A stretch of 6,449 nucleotides of DNA, from contig VBLD01000444.1 in assembly GCA_005879205.1 (NCBI GenBank), forward strand, positions 5,040 through 11,488, given 5' to 3'. The notes under the pieces were generated by a model. The model ran no database searches. It was given only the letters and a program-made list of their open reading frames with translations, and was not told the DNA's origin. The stretch is from Deltaproteobacteria bacterium (GTDB lineage: Bacteria > Desulfobacterota > Binatia > DP-6). Numbering within the stretch: position 1 is the first letter of the stretch; the number at the start of each line of letters is the position of its first letter. Shown piece by piece: positions 1 through 5,274 of the stretch. A program made the position numbers and the translations under genes.

Positions 1-724
1 AGACGGCCGAGCCGCACGAGGCGCTCGCCGAAGAGCGTGTGGACGATGCCGAAGAGGAAGTAGGCGTCCGTCCCCGGCCGGATGAAGTGGTGCTCGCTCG
101 CCTCCGCCGCCGTGCGCGTGCGGCGCGGGTCGACGACCACCACGGTCCCGCCGCGCCGCCGGACGGCGCGCAGGCGGCCCGGTACGTCGGGCGCGGTCAT
201 CAAGCTCCCGTTGGAGACGAAGGGATTGGCGCCGAGCACGAGCAGGTAGTCGGTCCGGTCCACGTCCGGCACGGGCGTGCTGAGCATCGTGCCGAACATG
301 AGCCCCACCGCCACCTGTTTCGGCATCTGGTCGACGGTGCTGGCCGAATACAGGTTCTTGGTCCCGAGCAGGCGGAGGAACACCTGGCCGTAGAGGCTGA
401 GCGCCAGGCTGTGCACGCTCGGGTTCCCGAGGTACACCGCGACCGCATCGCGGCCGCGTTCGCGGAGGATGGGGACGAGGCGCCGCTCGATCTCGGCGAA
501 GGCATCGTCCCAGGTGGCGGGCTCGAGGGTGCCGTTGCGCCGGACGAGGGGAGTGCGCAGGCGGTCCGGGTCGGCGTCGAGCTCCTTCAAGGCATAGGCC
601 TTGGGGCAGATGAAGCCGCGGCTCCCCGGATGCTCACGACCTCCCGGCCTCGGGTGCGGATCTCGAGGCCGCAGGTCGCCTCGCAGAGGGGACAGATGCG
701 ATAGCTGGTGCGTTCGTCAGGCAT
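1..724 (-). CDS. Molybdopterin-dependent oxidoreductase (formate dehydrogenase/BisC type), partial and frameshifted
   Basis: N-terminal part of a molybdenum-bis-MGD oxidoreductase. It is read from the ATG at 724-722, behind a good ribosome site (GGGAGG, 5 bases upstream), and runs off the left edge. The first 34 codons give MPDERTSYRICPLCEATCGL, with C11, C14 and C18 of the 4Fe-4S site. The frame then breaks at about 623-621 and would hit TGA near 587. One frame over, the protein resumes as SRGFICPKAYALKELDADPD, which carries the fourth cluster Cys. It continues to the left edge with family-typical blocks: TWDDAFAEIERRL, AVYLGNPSVHS, LLVLGANPFVSNGS, VVVVDPRRTRTAAEA and FIRPGTDAYFLFGI. These correspond to the Molybdop_Fe4S4 domain followed by the start of the molybdopterin domain. 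Family members are usually about 700 residues, so most of the gene lies outside the window. The substrate cannot be told from this part; formate is a family-level guess. The break may be real or a consensus error. Confidence 0.85.
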
Positions 725-729
725 CCGAG

Positions 730-735
730 CCTCCC
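730..735 (-). promoter_or_regulatory. Shine-Dalgarno site of the molybdopterin oxidoreductase
   Basis: On the minus strand GGGAGG sits 5 bases upstream of the ATG at 724. It fixes the start of the oxidoreductase and shows that the N-terminal segment ahead of the frameshift is the genuine beginning of the gene. Confidence 0.6.
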
Positions 736-796
736 GGCACTCGGCGGGCGCGTGAGTCGCGCACCGGGTGACCGTTCATGCACACGGGCTTAGCGG

Positions 797-825
797 AGAC
801 CGAGGGACCGTGCCAGGGGCGGTCT
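797..825 (-). terminator. Possible hairpin terminator after the Uma2 gene
   Basis: Just past the Uma2 stop codon (837-835), AGACCG (797-802) is complementary to CGGTCT (820-825), a 6-bp stem. An alternative shorter-loop hairpin pairs 805-810 with 820-825 (five Watson-Crick pairs plus one G-U). No T-tract follows on the minus strand, so this is a weak candidate for an intrinsic terminator. Confidence 0.25.
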
Positions 826-834
826 GACGCGCCT

Positions 835-1506
835 TCATGGGCGAGGGAAGGTCTTGCGGACCTTCGTCAGATCGAGAACGAACCCGGGGATTGCCTCACT
901 CGCGAAGCGCTTGCCTTCGGGTTCGATCTCGACGTAGCGGCCTGCGCGTAGCCGCCAGAGGATGATGGCGTCACGTTCCGGGTCCACGAGCCAGTACTCG
1001 AGGACGCCGAAGCGCTCGTAGTCCACCTTCTTCGTGATGCGGTCGTAGCGCCGCGAGCCCTGGGACACGACCTCGACGGCCAGTGCCGGGGGGCCGACGA
1101 GACGGTCGCCCGCGCGTGCCAGGTGCTCAGCCGTCATGAACAGAACCTCTGGCCGGTAGACGAAGTCGCGGCCCTTCGCCCGGCCAAGGTGCATGTCGGT
1201 CTCCGCGAGGAGCTGGCCGCTCGGGTGCCGGGTGAGAAACACGTTGACCTGCCTGATGATCTCCATCGTGACGACCTGATGCCGCATGCGAGGACTCGGC
1301 GACATCACCACCACCCCCTCGACCAGCTCGTAGCGATACCCGTCGTCGGGCCGGTCGAAGAACTCGTCCGCCGTCATGCGGAGCCCCTGGAGGGTCCCCT
1401 CGGCGCGCGCCTCGGCCCAGCCGGGCTCCATCAGGATCGGGTCGTTAGGGGGACGATCCACCTCGGTCAATCGCTGCTCCAATGCATGCGCTCGCCGGCG
1501 CCTCAC
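835..1506 (-). CDS. Uma2 family endonuclease-like protein (DUF820)
   Basis: Restriction-endonuclease-fold protein of the Uma2/DUF820 family, common in cyanobacteria and high-GC soil bacteria and of unknown biological role. Family blocks in order, counted from the GTG at 1506: MTADEFF (44-50), YRYELVEGVVVMSPSP (57-72), HQVV (76-79), YRPEVLFMT (117-125), PPALAVEVVSQGSRRYD (139-155), ITKKVDYERFGVLEYWLVDP (157-176). The PD-(D/E)XK-like acidic and basic positions are E120, E145 and K159/K160. E120 stands where the family usually has Asp (PDV). The start is unsure. The longest frame begins at GTG 1506 without a clear ribosome site. ATG 1431 also lacks one. ATG 1377 has AGGGG 6 bases upstream and would give 180 residues, close to the usual family length. 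The gene appears to stand alone and intact, with no partner toxin or antitoxin gene beside it. Confidence 0.88.
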   Translation of the reverse strand: MRRRRAHALEQRLTEVDRPPNDPILMEPGWAEARAEGTLQGLRMTADEFFDRPDDGYRYELVEGVVVMSPSPRMRHQVVTMEIIRQVNVFLTRHPSGQLLAETDMHLGRAKGRDFVYRPEVLFMTAEHLARAGDRLVGPPALAVEVVSQGSRRYDRITKKVDYERFGVLEYWLVDPERDAIILWRLRAGRYVEIEPEGKRFASEAIPGFVLDLTKVRKTFPRP

Positions 1507-1535
1507 GCCGCGTGATGCTAGCGCCGTGCGGGCGA

Positions 1536-1558
1536 TGTCGGCAATCTACCGGCCGACG
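1536..1558 (-). terminator. Possible hairpin terminator after the aspartic protease gene
   Basis: GTCGGC (1537-1542) and GCCGAC (1552-1557) form a 6-bp stem with a 9-base loop, extendable by one T-G pair. It begins 18 bases past the protease stop codon in the direction of transcription. There is no T-tract, so it is a weak intrinsic terminator candidate. Confidence 0.3.
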
Positions 1559-1575
1559 CCGTCCGATCCACCGCC

Positions 1576-2241
1576 TCAGCGGCGACGCCGCAGGACGAGC
1601 GTCGGCCCCTGCCGCTGCATGTCGAAGCGGCCGAGAAAGCTCATGCCGAGCAGCCCGACCGGCAACGTGTCGTTGTCGACGACGATCGCGTCGACGTCGC
1701 GCACGGTCGTGTCACCGACGCGTAACGCGTCGAGCGACACCCGCCAGCCGTTCACAACCCCGTTCGCGGTGCCGGTTCGCACTGGCGTGCCGCGGCGATA
1801 GTCGAGGCCGATGCGCTGCGCATCCGCCCGCGAGAGCGTCGTCAGCGTCGCCCCCGTGTCGACGACGAAACGCATGGATCGTCCGTTCACGGTTCCGCTC
1901 GTGAAGAACTGTCCGCGCGCGTCGGCGTCGAGCGTCACGCTGCTGCTGGTACCGGTGGCGTCGCCGACCGCCGTCGCGACCAGCGGCAGAGTCTTCGTGA
2001 CCCCGTCGACGGCCAGCACCGCGCCGCTTCGGTCCGTGCTCAGCAGCTTGACGCCATCGACCGTCTCGCCGACCTCGATCGTGACCGGTGCACTCCGGTC
2101 GATGACGACGTCAGCGCTCCGCCCGGGCGTGACGGCCACGACCCGCACGTCGGCCGCCAGGCAGAGCACGGGGAGGAGGAGCACGCCGCCTGCGGCACCG
2201 GGCCACCCGGCGCCAAGCCACCCCGCCCCTACCCTCCGCAT
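1576..2241 (-). CDS. Secreted retropepsin-like aspartic protease (TIGR02281 family, clan AA)
   Basis: A 221-residue single-domain aspartic protease of the retropepsin clan, expected to act as a homodimer outside the cytoplasm. From the ATG at 2241 there is an N-terminal hydrophobic segment at about residues 17-30 (GGVLLLPVLCLAAD), read as a signal peptide. The cysteine does not sit in a good lipobox, so a soluble or periplasmic protein is likelier than a lipoprotein. Residues 30-90 form a small beta-rich module (VTIEVGETVDGVKLLSTD) often found ahead of this domain. The catalytic domain covers about 110-221: GQFFTSGTVNG, then the active-site motif FVVDTGA (D128), TANGVVNGWRV, and the C-terminal hallmark LPVGLLGMSFLGRFDMQ. 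The total length is normal for the family. The reading frame is open far upstream, but that extension runs antisense through the VOC gene and lacks homology-like content, so 2241 is preferred although no strong ribosome site precedes it. Its substrate is unknown. Confidence 0.9.
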   Translation of the reverse strand: MRRVGAGWLGAGWPGAAGGVLLLPVLCLAADVRVVAVTPGRSADVVIDRSAPVTIEVGETVDGVKLLSTDRSGAVLAVDGVTKTLPLVATAVGDATGTSSSVTLDADARGQFFTSGTVNGRSMRFVVDTGATLTTLSRADAQRIGLDYRRGTPVRTGTANGVVNGWRVSLDALRVGDTTVRDVDAIVVDNDTLPVGLLGMSFLGRFDMQRQGPTLVLRRRR

Positions 2242-2334
2242 CCGACGAAGGTATGGCGTGGAGCCCTTGCGTTCAAGCGACGCGCCGGGACCCCCCCTTG
2301 ATTCATTCCGCCGCGTGAGCGAGGCAAGGACCTC
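2242..2334. promoter_or_regulatory. Divergent intergenic region between protease and VOC genes
   Basis: These 93 bases separate two head-to-head genes and must carry both upstream regions unless transcription enters from elsewhere. On the plus strand AAGGA at 2326-2330 lies 4 bases before the VOC ATG and is a credible ribosome site. On the minus strand TTGAAC followed 15 bases later by CATACC weakly resembles a sigma-70 promoter for the protease. I see no operator-like palindrome. Confidence 0.3.
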
Positions 2335-2844
2335 ATGGGCGTCGAGCTGAACGGGATCGCACACATCCAGCTGACGGTGAACGACCCGAGCTGCATCCCA
2401 TTCTGGGAGAAGCTCTGCCACTTCCTCGCGATGCGGACGCTCATCAAGAGCGACGAGATCGTCTACTGCATCGGGAGCCGCACCGGGGTTCTCGTCCGCG
2501 CGGACCCGGAGGCGCGGAGTCGCGGTCGCTTCGACCAGCAGCGCGCAGGCCTCCATCACTTCTGTTTCCGCGCGCGCCAGCGCGAAGACGTCGACGCGAT
2601 CCATCGATTCGTCGCCGACGAGCTCGGGGCGAAGGTCGTCCATCCCCCCGAGGACGCTCCGCACTTCGCCCCCGGCTACTACTCGGTCCTGTTCGAGGAT
2701 CCGAACGGGATCCGCGTCGAGGTGAACCACGTCCCCGGCAAAGGGCACCTCGGGGCCGAGGGGCGGCTCGGTCCTGGCGGCGAGGGGCCGGCCGACCAGT
2801 ACGGCGAAGGTGGGCTCACGGGCGGCCGCCCTCGCCGCGGTTGA
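2335..2844 (+). CDS. VOC family protein (glyoxalase/bleomycin resistance/dioxygenase fold)
   Basis: A 169-residue vicinal-oxygen-chelate protein made of two beta-alpha-beta-beta-beta units. Candidate metal ligands are H10 in GIAHIQLTV, H74 or H75 in AGLHHFCFRA, and E129 in NGIRVEVNHVPG. The block GYYSVLFEDPNGIRVEV (114-130) is the usual C-terminal signature of the superfamily. The start ATG has AAGGA 4 bases upstream. Members bind a divalent metal and act as glyoxalases, extradiol dioxygenases, isomerases or resistance proteins; the sequence does not say which. After residue 137 there is a Gly/Arg-rich tail of about 30 residues with no recognisable fold, longer than is common. The next gene begins 4 bases after the stop, so the two are probably co-transcribed and perhaps translationally coupled, suggesting a shared small-molecule pathway. 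Confidence 0.88.
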   Translation: MGVELNGIAHIQLTVNDPSCIPFWEKLCHFLAMRTLIKSDEIVYCIGSRTGVLVRADPEARSRGRFDQQRAGLHHFCFRARQREDVDAIHRFVADELGAKVVHPPEDAPHFAPGYYSVLFEDPNGIRVEVNHVPGKGHLGAEGRLGPGGEGPADQYGEGGLTGGRPRRG

Positions 2845-2848
2845 TCGG

Positions 2849-3606
2849 ATGGTCGAATCGACGATCAACTATCTCGCCGCGATGCCGGAGCGGCCCTTCT
2901 TCTATCTGTACGATCCCCCGACGGGTGAATCCGCGACGCCCGGCAGCTCGACCCTCCGCCATCGCTCGACGAGGAGGGATTCACGCTCGCCCGCCACGTG
3001 ACGGCGGTCGAGGACCTGTACGACGAGAACACCGTCAAGCGCGTCTACTACCGCGAGGTCGAGGCCCTGGTGAAAGGGCTGACCGGCGCCGCACGCGTCG
3101 TCGCGTTCGACCACAACGTGCGCAACGCCACGCGGTCCGAGCGCGGCGAGAACGGCGTGCAGGGGCCGGTGCGATACGCGCACAACGACTACACCGAGGG
3201 GTCAGCGCCCCAGCGGGTGCGTGACCTCTTCGGATCCGAGGCCGAGCGGCTCCTGCGGAGCCGCTTCGCCGTCATCAACGTGTGGAAGCCGATCCGCGGA
3301 CCGGTCGAGCAGGCGCCACTCGCGGTGTGCCACGCGCGAACGATCGGCCCCGAGGATTTCGTCCCCACCGACCTCCGCTATCGAGATCGGACGGGCGAGG
3401 TCTACTCGCTCCGCTTCAGTCCGATTCACGCCTGGTTCTACTTTCCCGAGATGCAGGCCGACGAGGTGTTGCTCCTCAAGTGCTTCGACTCCGACCGGAG
3501 TGCCGCGCGGTTCACCGCGCACACCGCGATCGACGATCCGGGCTCCCGGGCGGATGCCCAGGCACGGGAGAGTATCGAGGTTCGGACGCTGGCGTTCTTC
3601 GGTTGA
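2849..3606 (+). CDS. CmcJ/NvfI family oxygenase, frameshifted
   Basis: Member of the family that includes CmcJ (cephamycin 7-alpha-methoxylation) and the fungal NvfI/AsaB-like non-haem iron, 2-oxoglutarate-type enzymes. Reading from ATG 2849 gives MVESTINYLAAMPERPFFYL and YDPPTGE, the family N-terminus. The frame then shifts at about 2924-2931. In the new frame the protein resumes as IRDARQLDPPPSLDEEGFTL, ARHVTAVEDLYDENTVKRVY, and runs to TGA 3604-3606. A proposed iron-binding triad is H (3181-3183) and D (3187-3189) in YAHNDYTEG, plus H (3427-3429) in SPIHAWFYFPEM; R at 3508-3510 in AARFTAHTA may bind the co-substrate. Other family blocks are FAVINVWKPIRGPV, PLAVCHART, DEVLLLKCFDSD and ESIEVRTLAFF. 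A short stretch between YDPPTGE and IRDAR, present in relatives as I remember them, is missing. The longest unbroken piece with a start is 2998-3606 (GTG), without the N-terminal strand region. The true start could be GTG 2810, overlapping the VOC gene. The substrate is unknown. Confidence 0.82.
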
Positions 3607-3632
3607 CCGCTTACCGACCGGGCGCCAGCGTC
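3585..3632. terminator. Stem-loop spanning two convergent stop codons (candidate bidirectional terminator)
   Basis: GACGCTGGCG (3585-3594) is perfectly complementary to CGCCAGCGTC (3623-3632). Inside it, on the plus-strand transcript, two G-U pairs (3595-3622, 3596-3621) and one C-G pair (3597-3620) extend the stem. A second 5-bp stem, TCGGT (3599-3603) with ACCGA (3613-3617), closes a 9-base loop. The loop and inner stem contain the TGA of the oxygenase (3604-3606) and the TAA of the pseudokinase (3613-3611). No T-tract follows on either side, so it is not a textbook intrinsic terminator. It could still stop or stabilise both converging transcripts. Confidence 0.45.
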
Positions 3633-4906
3633 GTCACCTGGCTCAGGACGGGGATCGGCCGGTCGCGGGCTGCCTCTCGGCCTTCGATCGGTGACGGTCC
3701 GGCGGGTGTGGCGGCGGACTCCGCCGGGGCGTCGGCGGCGGGCGCGTCACTCGTGGCGGCGACCGGCCGTGACGCGACGATCGGCTCCGCGGGCACGCAG
3801 CGCGCCGGCGGCGGCTTCGCGAAGGGCCACAGGGCCCATCCGAGCGTGACCATCATGCCCGTCATGAGCACCTTGCCGCCCAGCGACGTGCGGCGGGGCC
3901 CACGCACGCGTACGATGATCCGTGGCGGGAATGTCGCTTCGCGCCGCGCGCGATCGGGCCGCAAAGACCGCCGTCCGGATCCGACCTGGGCCCGCCTGAT
4001 CGCGGGCGGGGGCTGGCTCACTACCGTGACCTGTCCAGGGGACTCCAGCCGCGACACCGCGGGCGTCTCGGGCGCGTCAGCGAACGGCTCCCCGACCGAG
4101 CGCAGGCAGGCGTCGAGGTCCGCGCGCACGTGCGCCATCTGCTGCTCGCGCTCGGCAGCCGAGCGAAGGATGGTGCGCGCCACGAGCCCCGAGAGGCCAG
4201 CCGGCACGATGCGCGAGAAACGCGGCAGAAGCGGCGCGGCCCCGTCGCGGAGGAGTGCCTCGATCTCGCCGCGACTGCCGCAGAGGAGCGGCCTTCGCTC
4301 GAACAGCTCGAAGAGCACCTGCCCCAGCGCGAAGACGTCGGCGCACGCGTCCGCGGCCCCGCCCGACAAGCGTTCGGGAGCGGTGTAGGGAAGAAAGGGG
4401 GCCGGGCCCGGCGATCCGTCGCCAGCCAATACGGCGAGCGCGAAGCCGGACAGCGATGCCCGGGGCGGAGATCCGCTCTCGATCAGGATGCTCGCCGGGC
4501 TCACGGTGCCGTGGAAGACGCCGGCCGCGTGCGCGTACGCGAGCGCGTCCGCGAGCTGGCGCGCCACCTGCAGCGCGTCCGGCGCGTCGAGCGGACACGT
4601 GGCGATCATGCGGCCGAGCGGCATACCATCGACGACCGGCTCGACGATGAAGTAGCGGTCGTCTTCCGCTACGAGGTCGAGCACGGGCACGATGTGGTCG
4701 TGGCGAAGTCGGCCGGCGGCGCGGACCGCTGCTCCCACGCGCGCCAGGCGCTCCGCGTTGCGCGCGACCTCGTCGGGTAGGGCGGTCAGGAGGAGGAGCG
4801 AGTCCAGCAGGATGTGCCGCACTTTGTAGCCGGCGAAGCCCCCGGGGCACTCGCTCTCCTCGATGACCTCGTATCGCCCCCCCATCAGCGTGTTCGCGCG
4901 GGTCAT
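3611..4906 (-). CDS. Membrane-anchored serine/threonine pseudokinase
   Basis: A 431-residue protein with a Hanks-type kinase fold (about residues 12-275) and a C-terminal transmembrane segment. Fold evidence: GGRYEVIEE at the start, GRLRHDHIVPVLDL, YFIVEPVVDGMPLGRMI (hinge), DALAYAHAAGVFHGTVSP (catalytic-loop region), YTAPERLSGG (APE motif), CADVFALGQVLFELFERRPL (DxxxxG helix). The catalytic residues are gone. The glycine-rich loop is degenerate (ESECPGGFAGYKV), the VAIK region reads LLLLTALPDE with no Lys, HRDxKPxN reads HGTVSPAS (4513-4490), and DFG reads SGFA (4450-4439). It should not phosphorylate and more likely binds or scaffolds. Residues about 276-340 form a basic linker, 345-362 (KVLMTGMMVTLGWALWPF) span the membrane, and an Ala/Pro-rich tail of about 65 residues would be periplasmic. 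The start at ATG 4906 has GAGG 6 bases upstream; ATG 4960 and 5038 are longer alternatives with poorer sites. Confidence 0.87.
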   Translation of the reverse strand: MTRANTLMGGRYEVIEESECPGGFAGYKVRHILLDSLLLLTALPDEVARNAERLARVGAAVRAAGRLRHDHIVPVLDLVAEDDRYFIVEPVVDGMPLGRMIATCPLDAPDALQVARQLADALAYAHAAGVFHGTVSPASILIESGSPPRASLSGFALAVLAGDGSPGPAPFLPYTAPERLSGGAADACADVFALGQVLFELFERRPLLCGSRGEIEALLRDGAAPLLPRFSRIVPAGLSGLVARTILRSAAEREQQMAHVRADLDACLRSVGEPFADAPETPAVSRLESPGQVTVVSQPPPAIRRAQVGSGRRSLRPDRARREATFPPRIIVRVRGPRRTSLGGKVLMTGMMVTLGWALWPFAKPPPARCVPAEPIVASRPVAATSDAPAADAPAESAATPAGPSPIEGREAARDRPIPVLSQVTTLAPGR

Positions 4907-5274
4907 AGCCGACCTCGGGGCGGCTTGCGCTCCGATGCCGCCGTAGTTCCGGTGGGTCATGGCAACCGCCGCCTCTCGTCGTATGTCCATCGCCGTCGCG
5001 TCACATCCGAGCGCTTTCCGTTGGGATCGTAGGCGCACAGCCCGTGCCGAGCTCGAGCGCCGGCAGCAGGACCTCGCGTGATCCGCGGTTCACACGGCTG
5101 CTCGCGCCCTGCGGCGCGGCCGGCTCGGTCCGCGGTCCCGGGCTGCGCGTCCGTGCACGCGGCCGACAAACGTGTGACAGACCAGCAACTCGCAGAGGAC
5201 GGTGGTCTCGGAGATGAGCCGATGCGGCGACAAACCATGACTCCTGCGCGCTCGTGTACGCCGACGCCACCGCG
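4907..5274. other. Divergent intergenic region without a supported gene
   Basis: These 368 bases lie between the head-to-head pseudokinase and metalloprotease genes. Frames are open on both strands because the DNA is GC-rich, but their translations are Arg/Ala/Ser-rich and resemble no family I know. The octamer CGACAAAC occurs twice in the same orientation (5164-5171 and 5228-5235), each followed shortly by TGAC. I see no convincing -35/-10 pair, tRNA, riboswitch or terminator. The region presumably holds the promoters of both flanking genes. Confidence 0.5.
4913..4916 (-). promoter_or_regulatory. Shine-Dalgarno site that favours the 4906 start of the pseudokinase
   Basis: On the minus strand GAGG lies 6 bases before the ATG at 4906. 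The in-frame upstream starts at 4960 and 4990 have no comparably placed site, so this decides the start choice. Confidence 0.45.

Noticed and set aside
39..704. Long plus-strand open frame
   Set aside because: It is antisense to the molybdopterin oxidoreductase, has no family-like content, and is open only because of high GC.
748..762. Small hairpin GCGCG/CGCGC upstream of the molybdopterin oxidoreductase
   Set aside because: A 5-bp all-GC stem is expected by chance in DNA this rich in GC.
2242..2868. N-terminal extension of the aspartic protease frame
   Set aside because: It runs antisense through the VOC gene and into the oxygenase start. The signal peptide at the 2241 ATG marks the real N-terminus.
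2924..2931. Programmed ribosomal frameshift in the oxygenase
   Set aside because: There is no slippery heptamer or downstream pseudoknot, and conserved residues are missing at the junction. A deletion or assembly error fits better.
3282..4388. 368-codon plus-strand frame
   Set aside because: It overlaps the oxygenase in another frame and the pseudokinase in antisense. Its composition is Arg/Ser/Ala-rich with no domain-like blocks.
4130..4780. Plus-strand frame inside the pseudokinase
   Set aside because: It is an antisense shadow of a clear kinase-fold frame.
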